From positions 601,001 through 665,000 of the forward strand of contig NZ_OW150024.1 of NCBI RefSeq assembly GCF_933509905.1: a DNA stretch of 64,000 bases, in the 5' to 3' direction. A program made the translations under genes and the position numbers. A model generated the notes under the pieces. It searched no databases and was not told where the DNA came from. It saw nothing but the letters and a program-made list of their open reading frames with translations. Below, piece by piece: positions 1-7,790 of this stretch. The stretch's first letter is position 1, and each line of letters starts with the position of its first letter. This DNA is from Trichlorobacter ammonificans. Lineage in GTDB: Bacteria > Desulfobacterota > Desulfuromonadia > Geobacterales > Pseudopelobacteraceae.

Positions 1-1283
1 TGCTTGAGCGACGGCTCTACCCCCTGGCGGTGCGGGCCGAGCAAAAGGGAATCAGGCTGGCCATCGACGTTGCTCCGGCGGTGCCGGCATGGCTGGAGGG
101 AGACGAGGGCAAGCTCTGCCAGATTCTGATCAATCTGGTGGGGAACGCCATCAAGTTCAGCAGCAGGGGAGAGATCAGGGTAGCGGTCTGTTGCGAGGCG
201 GTAGAGGATGAGCGGTTGCGGCTCCGCTTCTGCGTGGCGGACCAGGGGATCGGTATCGCGCCGAACGCTCAGGCCCGCATCTTCGAGACCTTCGAGCAGG
301 CCGACGCAACCACCACCAAGAAGTTCGGCGGAACCGGCTTGGGGCTGGCCATCTGCCGCAGTCTGGCGGAGTTGATGGGTGGACGTATCTGGGTGGAAAG
401 CGTACCGGGCAGGGGAAGCAGCTTTTTCTTCACCGCCTGCTTCGGCCAGGTGGCGGACGAGGTGACGAGTGGGGAGAACGAGGAGGAAGGAGCTGGCGTC
501 GTTACCGGCGCAACCGAGAGCCTCGGCTGCCTGGCGGTACTACTCGTTGATGACGTGGAGATCAACCGTGAGATGGCCAGAATCATTCTGGAGCGGGCCG
601 GACATGCCGTGACCCTGGCGGTGGACGGCAGGGAGGCGATCGAACGGTACGGCAGTGGCAGCTTCCATATCGTGTTCATGGATGTGCAGATGCCGGAGGT
701 GGATGGTCTGCAGGCGACCAGGATTATCCGTGACCTGGAGGAGGCATCGGGGCGTCCGCGTACGCCGATCGTTGCCATGACCGCCTATGCTGCAGCCGAT
801 GATCGTGCCAGGTGTCTGGCTGCCGGCATGGACGACTACCTGTCCAAGCCGGTCAAGCCGGCACAGGTGCTGGCGATGCTGCGGCGTCATTGTGCCGGGA
901 TGACCCCGCTTGACGCAGATCAACCGGCCGAGCCGGAGACGCCGGCAGCGGCCTTGCCGGTGTTTGCCCGTGACGACCTGCTGGAGCGGCTGGGGGGGGC
1001 TGAGGCGTTACTGCCCCGTTTCTTGGCCATTTTTTACAAGGGAGTTGCCGCCGGCATGGCCGATCTGGAGGTCGCCGTCGCTGCAGGAGATGCCGATGGC
1101 GTCCGCCGCCATGCCCACGCCATCAAGGGAGCAGCGGCCAACATCGGCGCGCTGCAGCTCAGGGAAACCGCTTCACGGCTGGAAGAGGCGGCCAAGGGAG
1201 GCGCTATTGCCGATGCCCCGCAGCGGCTGGCAGTGCTGAAAGAGCGGCTGGAAGCCTTCACGGCAACGGCGGGAACAGGGTGA
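1..1283 (+). CDS. Hybrid sensor histidine kinase, C-terminal part (HATPase-REC-HPt)
   Basis: The reading frame is open to the left edge of the window, so the 5' end (sensor and most of the HisKA region) is missing. The visible protein has a GHKL ATPase domain (N-box LINLVGNAIKFS, G1 DQGIGI, G2 FGGTGLGLAI), then a receiver domain starting near LAVLLVDDVEINREM with phospho-acceptor Asp in VFMDVQMPEVDG and the conserved Lys in LSKP. It ends with an HPt domain carrying the phospho-His in RRHAHAIKGAAAN. This order is the BarA/ArcB-like phosphorelay layout, in which phosphate passes from His to Asp to His and then to an unseen response regulator. There is no DNA-binding output. The input signal cannot be judged because the N-terminus lies outside the window. 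Confidence 0.93.
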   Translation, partial: LERRLYPLAVRAEQKGIRLAIDVAPAVPAWLEGDEGKLCQILINLVGNAIKFSSRGEIRVAVCCEAVEDERLRLRFCVADQGIGIAPNAQARIFETFEQADATTTKKFGGTGLGLAICRSLAELMGGRIWVESVPGRGSSFFFTACFGQVADEVTSGENEEEGAGVVTGATESLGCLAVLLVDDVEINREMARIILERAGHAVTLAVDGREAIERYGSGSFHIVFMDVQMPEVDGLQATRIIRDLEEASGRPRTPIVAMTAYAAADDRARCLAAGMDDYLSKPVKPAQVLAMLRRHCAGMTPLDADQPAEPETPAAALPVFARDDLLERLGGAEALLPRFLAIFYKGVAAGMADLEVAVAAGDADGVRRHAHAIKGAAANIGALQLRETASRLEEAAKGGAIADAPQRLAVLKERLEAFTATAGTG

Positions 1284-1358
1284 CGGACCAGAAAACCGGA
1301 ACAGCGCATGCCATGGCCTCGTAGGTTGTGTGGTGTCGGCCGTTCGTGGCGTACTCCG

Positions 1359-2957
1359 TCATGAACGCAGCTGTTTCCAGCCGCTTTCGGCGATGGCGCG
1401 GAGGCCGTCCAGGGTGCGCCGGTAGAAGCGTTTGACCGGCATCCGGTTCAGCATGATCTCCCCTTCCTGTCGTTCGATCATGATGCCGTCGCCAGTGCCC
1501 AGCCCCATCACCTCCGCAGCATGCGAGCCATCCAGGCCGAACAGAAACCTGAACTTCCTGCCGTTATGACGGCAGGCCACGATCAGGATCACCACTTCCG
1601 GCCGGGCAGTCTTGTAGTGGTAGCGGATCGTCCCGGTCACGAACTCCCCTGTGCAGCGGCCCGTGTCGGCCAGGAGTGCGTCAAGGTCCACGCCCCTGGG
1701 TTTCAGCCGTCCCAGTGACGGCATGCCCCAGGGGCGGTACGGTTCGTGGCAGCGCCGCTCGAAGCTGTCGGTCCGTTCCATCAGGACCACCACGTTGTTG
1801 TTGATCGGGCCACCGATGGAGTGGGACAGGCCGGCATTGAAGCGGCCATTGACGATCATGCGGTGGTTCTCCACGATCTGGATCATGCCGGTGGCCCCCA
1901 AGGGGTGACCGCGGCCCTTCAGGCCGCCGGTCAGGTTGGTGGGCCAGGAGCCGGTGGGGCCGGTCAGGCCATCGTCCAGCAGGGCGTCGAACAGGCGGTG
2001 GCGGGGCACCACCCCCAGGTCCACCAGGTTGATCGGGCCGAAGCCGTTGAAGGGGTCGTGCATGTTGACGTGGAGGTTCCCCTCCAAAGGGGCCAGCGTG
2101 CGCAGGCCGGCCATGCCGTAGGCAACAGAGGCGGCAATGACGGTGGCCGGGAAGGAGTGGAAGTAGTTACGGTCCGCGATGGTGGGAATGTCGGTGGCGC
2201 TGCCCAGGCCGGAAACCATCACATCCTGGGGGCGGGAGGTCAGAATGACCGCTGCCATGCCGTCGGACATGGGACAGAAGTCGTGGTAGCGCAGCGGATA
2301 CCAGTAACGATAGTTTTCGCCGCTATCGACCTGGCGGAAATAGTCCGCCACCGGGAGCGGCTGCTGCAGATGCGCTTCGCTGTTGACGGCGGCGAAACGC
2401 TGGCTGCGTTCCGTCAACAGGGCGGAGTAGGCGGACCATTCCTCATCGGACAGTCCCAGCCGCTCTTTCAGGGCACGTGCCACCAGGGCACCGCAGGCCG
2501 GCATGGTCAGGCCATACTCCGATTCGTTGCGGTCGATGACTCCGGCGATGATGCCGGTCGCTGCAGCGGTTGAGGCGTCGCTCATCTTCTGGATGCCGAT
2601 GGCCAAGACATGGTCGTGCCGTCCCGAGGCCACCTCCAGGTAGGCGTTTTCAAAGGCCGAGGCGCCAGAGGAGGAGGCGGTGTCGATCAGGATGGACTTG
2701 ACTCCGGAAACCCCCAGGATACCGGCGATCTTGGCGGCAGTGTTGTCCACCCCCGAAAAGGCCGCCGGGTTCTGGCTTCCCACCACCACCGCCTCGATCT
2801 GGCGTTTTCTGATCGGGCTGGTCTCAAACACCTGGTCGCAGCGTTCCGCCATTTCGAGGAAGGTCAGCTTTTCGCGTTCTTTGCCGGCGTAACGCCCCAC
2901 CGGCGCCATCCATGAGGCGGCGATGTAAACCGGACGGGGGATGAATTCTGGATGCAT
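1359..2957 (-). CDS. Thiolase-superfamily protein with both catalytic Cys replaced by Ser
   Basis: This 532-residue protein has the thiolase fold signatures. They are the nucleophile loop (IDTASSSGASAF, residues about 91-102), the active-site His loop GRGHPLGATG (about residue 350) and the C-terminal loop LSHSIGGPINNN (about residue 380). In ordinary thiolases the first loop reads CxSGxxA and the last CxGGG. Here both cysteines are serine, so classical Claisen condensation or thiolysis is doubtful. The last 120 or so residues lie beyond the thiolase core and form an extra domain I cannot name. An SD (GGAGG) lies 7 nt before the ATG. The gene follows the beta-hydroxyacid dehydrogenase by 77 bp and is probably cotranscribed with it, which suggests acyl-CoA or hydroxyacid metabolism. 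A nonenzymatic or altered thiolase-like role is possible. Confidence 0.8.
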   Translation of the reverse strand: MHPEFIPRPVYIAASWMAPVGRYAGKEREKLTFLEMAERCDQVFETSPIRKRQIEAVVVGSQNPAAFSGVDNTAAKIAGILGVSGVKSILIDTASSSGASAFENAYLEVASGRHDHVLAIGIQKMSDASTAAATGIIAGVIDRNESEYGLTMPACGALVARALKERLGLSDEEWSAYSALLTERSQRFAAVNSEAHLQQPLPVADYFRQVDSGENYRYWYPLRYHDFCPMSDGMAAVILTSRPQDVMVSGLGSATDIPTIADRNYFHSFPATVIAASVAYGMAGLRTLAPLEGNLHVNMHDPFNGFGPINLVDLGVVPRHRLFDALLDDGLTGPTGSWPTNLTGGLKGRGHPLGATGMIQIVENHRMIVNGRFNAGLSHSIGGPINNNVVVLMERTDSFERRCHEPYRPWGMPSLGRLKPRGVDLDALLADTGRCTGEFVTGTIRYHYKTARPEVVILIVACRHNGRKFRFLFGLDGSHAAEVMGLGTGDGIMIERQEGEIMLNRMPVKRFYRRTLDGLRAIAESGWKQLRS

Positions 2958-2975
2958 GGGGAACCTCCAAAGCCG

Positions 2976-3003
2976 TACGGGGCGCCCTTGCGAACGCCCC
3001 GTA
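2976..3003. other. Intergenic hairpin between dehydrogenase and thiolase-like gene
   Basis: A 9-bp perfect stem (TACGGGGCG / CGCCCCGTA) with a 10-nt loop fills the gap between two cotranscribed minus-strand genes. It lacks a T tract on the minus strand, so an mRNA-stabilising or attenuating stem is more likely than a full terminator. Confidence 0.4.
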
Positions 3004-3034
3004 TCCGGAAAGACAGCGTATACCCTCTGCCTGC

Positions 3035-3901
3035 CTAGGAGCGCAGGACTTTGATGACGGCCGAGAAGTCCTCTTCGCCGTAGCCGGCCTCCACCCCTTT
3101 TTCGTACATCTTGCTGGCGGCTTCGCCTGCCGGTAATGAGAGCCCCACCAGGCGGGCGGCGTTCATGACCAGGTGCAGGCCGTCGTTGACATATTTGAGG
3201 GCCAGGCTGCGGGTAAACTCGTTGCGGGCCATGGCGCGTCCCTTGAGGTGGAAAATCGGTGAGGCAACGCCGCGGGTGTCCAGAACCTCCAGGATTTTGT
3301 CAGCGCTGAACCCCATTTTTTCGCCGAACACGATACTCTCGGCCAGTACCTGCACCAGGGTGGCCTGGGCCAGGTTGACGATGAACTTCATCTTGGTGGC
3401 GTCGCCGACACTGCCCACGTGGATGGTGTTCAGGCCGAAGACGCTGAAGGGCTCCCGGCATCTGCCGATGATGGCCGGATCGCCGCCGACGATGATGGTG
3501 AGCAGGCCGCTTGCCGCATGGTCCTTGTTGCCCCAGATCGGTGCGTCCAGGTAGAGGGCGCCACGCTTGGTGGTTTCGTCCGCCATTTTCATGGTGGTCT
3601 CCAGGGAGGTGGTGCCCATGTCGGCAAAAATGGTGCCGGGGTCGATACCGGCCAGTACGCCGGTCTCGCCGCAGAACAGCGGCCCCAGTTCATCTCCTTC
3701 GGAGACGATGGAGATGACCAGTTCCTTGCCACGGGATGCCTCGGCGGCATTTGCGGCACCCTTGGCCCCCAGCGACACCAGATCGGCAACCTTGGCGGGA
3801 TCCGGATCGTACACCGTGATGTCGTATTCCCCCTTGGCCAGGTTGACCGCCATATGTCGTCCGACCGTTCCCAGACCGATAAAGCCGATTTTACGCTGCA
3901 T
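3035..3901 (-). CDS. NAD(P)-dependent beta-hydroxyacid dehydrogenase (HIBADH family)
   Basis: The 288-residue protein starts with a Rossmann nucleotide-binding motif (GFIGLGTVGRHMAVNL). It has the family substrate loop near LDAPIWGNKDHAASG and the catalytic-lysine region GDATKMKFIVNLA (about residue 170). Length and motifs fit 3-hydroxyisobutyrate dehydrogenase, tartronate semialdehyde reductase and succinic semialdehyde/glyoxylate reductases. The substrate loop is not the usual DAPVSGG, so I do not choose among these. A strong SD (GGAGGAG) precedes the ATG. It is the first gene of a likely two-gene unit with the downstream thiolase-like gene. Soluble cytoplasmic enzyme. Confidence 0.87.
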   Translation of the reverse strand: MQRKIGFIGLGTVGRHMAVNLAKGEYDITVYDPDPAKVADLVSLGAKGAANAAEASRGKELVISIVSEGDELGPLFCGETGVLAGIDPGTIFADMGTTSLETTMKMADETTKRGALYLDAPIWGNKDHAASGLLTIIVGGDPAIIGRCREPFSVFGLNTIHVGSVGDATKMKFIVNLAQATLVQVLAESIVFGEKMGFSADKILEVLDTRGVASPIFHLKGRAMARNEFTRSLALKYVNDGLHLVMNAARLVGLSLPAGEAASKMYEKGVEAGYGEEDFSAVIKVLRS

Positions 3902-3970
3902 GACAGCTCCTCCTATGGAAAATCAAATGATGTTATCTGTTGTAACCAGCACCATTAATACACTGAAATA

Positions 3971-3986
3971 GGGTTGCTGGCAACCC
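3971..3986 (-). terminator. Small hairpin after nth
   Basis: GGGTTG and CAACCC form a 6-bp stem with a 4-nt loop, 34 nt past the nth stop codon. The minus-strand tail is only weakly T-rich (TATTTC), so termination is uncertain. Confidence 0.3.
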
Positions 3987-4019
3987 CGTTTTGCCTGGTT
4001 GCGTCGGTATAAAACGATG

Positions 4020-4676
4020 TCACTTGCTGCGGGTGACCCCGATCCGGCTGCACAGCAGAGCCAGCGGGCAGCCGGAGCATGCCGGCACCGTGGGGAAGCA
4101 GCGGTGTTGGCCGTAACTGACCAGCAGGTCATTGATCTCGATCCAGTACTCCGGCGGCAATGTGCGGCGCAGCGCCATTTCGGTTTCATCGGGGGTTGCG
4201 GTGGCGACGTAGCCCCAGCGGTTGGTGATGCGGTGCACATGGATATCGACGCAGATTCCCGGCTTACCGTATCCCAGCGTCACCACCAGGTTTGCCGTTT
4301 TTCGGCCTACCCCCTTGAAGCGGACCAGTTCTTCGACGGTATCGGGGACCGTGCCGCCGTACTCTTCCAGCAGCCGGCAGCAGATGTCGCGGATCTGGCC
4401 GGCCTTGACCCGGAAGAAGCCGGCCGGATAGATCAGGTCGGCGATCTCGTCCACGGTCAAGCGCACCAGTGCGTCCGGGGAGACGGCCCGGGAGAAGAGC
4501 CGTTCCGATGCCGCTGCCGTCACCGCGTCGCGGGTGCGCAGCGAGATGATACAGGAGATGAGCACCGTAAACGGGGAGCGGTGGCGCTGCGCCACCACGG
4601 TGACCGACGGCGTCGGCCACTGCCGGCACTCCTGTCGGAGCAGGGCCATGGCTTCATGTATCTGCTGATCCTTCAT
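4020..4676 (-). CDS. nth: Endonuclease III (DNA glycosylase/AP lyase)
   Basis: This 218-residue protein is a base-excision repair glycosylase for oxidised pyrimidines. It has the helix-hairpin-helix segment FKGVGRKTANLV with the catalytic Lys, the catalytic Asp in CVDIHVHRI, and a C-terminal [4Fe-4S] cluster motif C-x6-C-x2-C-x5-C (CFPTVPACSGCPLALLC). Length matches the family. The N-terminal helix reads SLRTRD where E. coli has SQATD, a variant I also associate with Nth homologues outside enterobacteria. The gene is divergent from the PHP phosphoesterase gene, with the two ATGs 86 bp apart. Confidence 0.95.
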   Translation of the reverse strand: MKDQQIHEAMALLRQECRQWPTPSVTVVAQRHRSPFTVLISCIISLRTRDAVTAAASERLFSRAVSPDALVRLTVDEIADLIYPAGFFRVKAGQIRDICCRLLEEYGGTVPDTVEELVRFKGVGRKTANLVVTLGYGKPGICVDIHVHRITNRWGYVATATPDETEMALRRTLPPEYWIEINDLLVSYGQHRCFPTVPACSGCPLALLCSRIGVTRSK

Positions 4677-4761
4677 GGCGGGGTTCCTCGTTTCGCGGTG
4701 GCGCCTGGTCCGCTTGCCTTTTCATGGTTTTCCGGTCATGATGCGCCGCAGAGGTGCCGCA

Positions 4762-5625
4762 ATGATTGATATTGACCTGCACATGCATTCCACCTGCTCC
4801 GATGGCCTGCTCGAACCGGAGGACCTGGTCAATGCGGCCGGTCGCGCCGGGCTCGGCGTCATTGCGCTCTGCGATCACGACAGCATTGCCGGGGTTGCAC
4901 GGGCCATGGCCGCCGGCCGGGCACGGGGGGTCGAGGTGCTGACGGGGGTGGAGCTGTCCGTTGCCTGGCAGAACTGGCGCGACGTCCATCTGCTGGGCTA
5001 CGGCATTGACCTCGCGTCACCGGAACTGCTGCGGTGCCTTGCCACCTTTGCCGAGCGCCGCGCCAACCGTAACCGGGAAATAGTTGCCGCAGTCAACCGC
5101 CGCCTTGATCACGAGGGACGGCAACCGCTGGACCCCGACGACGTCACTGCACTGGCGGGAGGGGTGATGGGGCGTCCCCATATCGCCCGTGCCCTGATGG
5201 CGCGTGCCTATGTCGCCAGCATGGAGGAAGCATTTGATCGCTACCTGGTACCCTGCGACGTCCCCAAGACCTACTGGCCGATGGAGGAGGCCATTGCCGC
5301 CATCCGGCGGGCAGGTGGGGCGGCGGTGCTGGCCCATCCCACCAGCATCAGCACCGATTTCACGGTGCTGGAGCGTCTGGTCGGCGGACTTGCCGCCATT
5401 GGCCTGGACGGCGTTGAGGTTTACAACAGCATGGCCAGCGAGGCGGAAGCGGCCTTCCTGCAGGGGCTGACCCGTCGTCATCGGCTCGTTACCACCGCAG
5501 GGTCTGATTTTCATGGTATCGATCCTGGCGATACCATGGGAAAGGGGCGGGGCGGCATCCGGTTTTCCGGTGCGCTGCTCCCACCCCTGTATGCGCGGAT
5601 TGCCGAACGGCAGGAACCGCTCTAG
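4762..5625 (+). CDS. PHP-domain phosphoesterase (YciV/RNase AM-like)
   Basis: The protein (287 residues from this start) carries the metal-binding PHP motifs DLHMHSTCSDG at the N-terminus, LCDHDSIAG, VLAHPTS and a C-terminal TAGSDFHG. This is the organisation of YciV/TrpH, a 5'-3' exonuclease or 3',5'-nucleoside bisphosphate phosphatase. The frame is open further upstream, but I chose the ATG at 4762 because PHP proteins begin directly with the DLHxHS strand and AGAGGTG lies just before it. Its stop codon overlaps the stop of the convergent kinase-BON gene in a shared CTAG palindrome. Confidence 0.88.
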   Translation: MIDIDLHMHSTCSDGLLEPEDLVNAAGRAGLGVIALCDHDSIAGVARAMAAGRARGVEVLTGVELSVAWQNWRDVHLLGYGIDLASPELLRCLATFAERRANRNREIVAAVNRRLDHEGRQPLDPDDVTALAGGVMGRPHIARALMARAYVASMEEAFDRYLVPCDVPKTYWPMEEAIAAIRRAGGAAVLAHPTSISTDFTVLERLVGGLAAIGLDGVEVYNSMASEAEAAFLQGLTRRHRLVTTAGSDFHGIDPGDTMGKGRGGIRFSGALLPPLYARIAERQEPL

Positions 5626-6449
5626 ATTTTTTCCTTGAATGCCTTGTAATTGACCACCGCCAAGTCGTCGATAACCCGCGACACTCCTTCCATGGCGCCG
5701 ACGACCCGCAGGGCGGCGGTTTTTTCCTGCTCCGAGCCGATGTAGCCGGACAGGGTCACCGTGCCGTCTTCCATATCGATCCTGAAGGGGCGGTATGCCA
5801 GCTCGTCAGACTGCAGGAGCGCCGTTTCGATCCGTTTCACCAGGATGGCGTTGTCGATAATGTTGCCGGCCCAGGCATCGGCCTCCTTCAGCTGCGGGTC
5901 CTTCAGCGCCGACATGACGGAATCGATGATGGCGGCGGGTGAAAGGCGCATGGTGTTGAAGATCAGGTCATACTCCAGGGGGTCGTTCCAGTCCCGGTTG
6001 AAGTAGTAGTGGATGAAGCCACCGCGCTGGTGATCACTGCGCCGGATCAGCTCCCGGGCCAGGTCGGGGTCGATCCATTCCCGTTCGGCAAAACGCTCGA
6101 CCCGCTCATCGAAATCGGCGATGAAGCGCAGCCGCAGCAGGTTGCCGCAGCCGCGCAGCAGGTCCTGGGCGCCCCGTCCGTACAGGATCACGTTCCCCTT
6201 GCGGGCGTAGTCGAGCAGGATCAGTTCGATACGGTTCAGGCAGGCTGCCCGCTGCCGGTCTTCAACCGTGTTGTAGGAGGGGGGCTTTTCGTCGACGGAC
6301 TGCAGCAGATCCACCGAGAGTCCATAGTCGGCGGCGCAGGCAGCCAGCCGGGGGCCGTCGACCAGGGTATATTTCAGCTTCTTTGCCAGCTCCTGGGCGA
6401 TGGAGTACGCTCCGGTACCCATCTCCCGTGAAATCGTTATGATCGCCAT
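5622..6449 (-). CDS. Cytidylate kinase-like protein fused to a BON domain
   Basis: Residues 1 to about 195 resemble the cytidylate kinase-like family (MAIITISREMGTGAYSIAQ start, YGRGAQDLL, an Arg-rich lid region). The usual GxxGSGK P-loop is altered to REMGTGAYS with no Lys at the expected site. Residues about 200-275 form a BON domain with the typical DGTVTLSGYIGSEQEKTAA strand. BON domains usually bind membranes or ligands in secreted proteins, but no signal peptide is visible here, so this is a cytoplasmic fusion. The substrate is unknown. The gene is convergent with the PHP gene. Confidence 0.72.
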   Translation of the reverse strand: MAIITISREMGTGAYSIAQELAKKLKYTLVDGPRLAACAADYGLSVDLLQSVDEKPPSYNTVEDRQRAACLNRIELILLDYARKGNVILYGRGAQDLLRGCGNLLRLRFIADFDERVERFAEREWIDPDLARELIRRSDHQRGGFIHYYFNRDWNDPLEYDLIFNTMRLSPAAIIDSVMSALKDPQLKEADAWAGNIIDNAILVKRIETALLQSDELAYRPFRIDMEDGTVTLSGYIGSEQEKTAALRVVGAMEGVSRVIDDLAVVNYKAFKEKI

Positions 6450-6538
6450 CGTCTGTCCCTACCTCCGGTTCAGTCTTTTCCTTCCCTTATCATGTTCTGC
6501 TTGCTGGTACAAGCGGTCAATGTTAGGCTGCGGGCGCC

Positions 6539-7126
6539 ATGTCGGAACCGCTTGATTTCATACTCCGCTTTTCCATTTTTGCGGCTGTTCACTCGCTGCT
6601 GGCGATCCCCGGTGTCAAGGGGGCGCTGGCACACCGGTCCGGCCTCTACCGCCTGGCCTACAACCTGCTTTCCTGTCTCCTGTTCGGCTGGGTGATGCTG
6701 GTCTGGCAGTCCACCTCTGTGCTCTATCTGGTTCCCGGTGTCTGGAGCCTGGTGTGCCATGGGCTCCAGGGAGTGGTGCTACTGGCGGTGGTCTCCTGTC
6801 TCCGGCAGACCGGCATGGCAGCCTTCCTGGGGACCGACCTGGGAAAAAACGAGGCAACACCTCGCCTGCACACTACCGGCTGGTACCGTCTCGTCCGTCA
6901 CCCGCTGTACCTTCTGGGGATACTGTTCTGCCTGCTGAATCCGGTCATGACCACCCGCTGGCTGGTGTTGACCCTGCTCAGCACCGGTTACTTCCTGGCC
7001 GGTGCCCTGCTGGAGGAGCGCCGGCTACTGAGCGTCTTCGGTTTCGCCTACGAAGCATACCGCCGGGAGGTACCGTTCATCATTCCCCGCGTGCGGCGGT
7101 CGCCTACCGCACCGCAATCCGCCTGA
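6539..7126 (+). CDS. Integral-membrane methyltransferase-like protein (ICMT/NnrU family)
   Basis: This 195-residue protein has about five hydrophobic segments and the isoprenylcysteine methyltransferase-type C-terminal signature. The signature is GWYRLVRHPLYLLGILF followed by EERRLLSVFGFAYEAYRREV and a final PFIIPR. The family binds S-adenosylmethionine and methylates lipophilic or thiol acceptors in the membrane. NnrU-like members have been linked to nitric-oxide metabolism, but nothing here supports that link. The 3' end overlaps the convergent mgtC gene by 23 bp. Confidence 0.78.
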   Translation: MSEPLDFILRFSIFAAVHSLLAIPGVKGALAHRSGLYRLAYNLLSCLLFGWVMLVWQSTSVLYLVPGVWSLVCHGLQGVVLLAVVSCLRQTGMAAFLGTDLGKNEATPRLHTTGWYRLVRHPLYLLGILFCLLNPVMTTRWLVLTLLSTGYFLAGALLEERRLLSVFGFAYEAYRREVPFIIPRVRRSPTAPQSA

Positions 7127-7790
7127 CCCCCTCCACCGCCGAAAGCACATCCAGCAGGCGACAGGAGGCGTTCCTTCCTGACAGCTTCACGTTGAACTCA
7201 TGTTGAATAGTTCCCGTCACCAGGTCGCGTTCCGTGGCCGCCTCCATAAGGCCGGCACCGCACTCCTGCACCGCTCGCGTGATACTGTCAAGCAGCCCCG
7301 GGCGGTCAGTGGCGAAAACGGTAACCTGGAGGTAGGTGTCCTTGCTGATCGCCGCTTCAACCTTCTTCAGCGCCAGGAGGCTGATCAGTGCCAGAACGGT
7401 GGTGGCGGCGGCAAGGGAAAACATGCCCACGCCACAGGCAACACCGATGGCGGCCGCAACCCAGAGGCAGGCGGCGGTGGTCAATCCCCGCACCGTGGCT
7501 CCCTCCTTGATGATCGCCCCGGCGCCGAGAAAGCCAATGCCGGTAACCACCTGGGCCGCGACCCTGCCCGGATCGACGCCGGGCGGTCCCGGCAGCCCGC
7601 TTCTCCCGAAGCGCTGGTAAAACTCCAGGGAAACCAGCACGAACAGTGCCGCGCCCAGTGCCACCAGCAGATGGGTACGGAATCCTGCCGGCCGGCCGTG
7701 AATCTCCCGCTCAAGCCCCACCAGGCTCCCCAGAAAGCCGGCCAGAACCAGACGGAGCAACATCTCGGGATCAAGAGAGGGAAACGGCAT
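7104..7790 (-). CDS. MgtC/SapB family membrane protein with ACT-like tail
   Basis: The 228-residue protein begins with four or five transmembrane helices carrying the MgtC motifs LVGLEREIHGRPAGFRTHLL, GIGFLGAGAIIKEG and VRGLTTAACLW. It ends in a soluble ACT-like domain (about residues 155-228). In other bacteria MgtC proteins affect Mg2+ starvation responses and ATP synthase. The ATG overlaps the stop of the upstream MglA-like gene (TGATG), which implies translational coupling. It is the last gene of the coaX-fusA-SPOR-HEAT-MglA-like run. Confidence 0.9.
   Translation of the reverse strand: MPFPSLDPEMLLRLVLAGFLGSLVGLEREIHGRPAGFRTHLLVALGAALFVLVSLEFYQRFGRSGLPGPPGVDPGRVAAQVVTGIGFLGAGAIIKEGATVRGLTTAACLWVAAAIGVACGVGMFSLAAATTVLALISLLALKKVEAAISKDTYLQVTVFATDRPGLLDSITRAVQECGAGLMEAATERDLVTGTIQHEFNVKLSGRNASCRLLDVLSAVEGVRRIAVR

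Noticed and set aside
1359..2957. Calling the thiolase-like gene a pseudogene
   Set aside because: The frame is intact, SD and start are good, and the His loop is retained. The Cys-to-Ser changes alone do not make a pseudogene.
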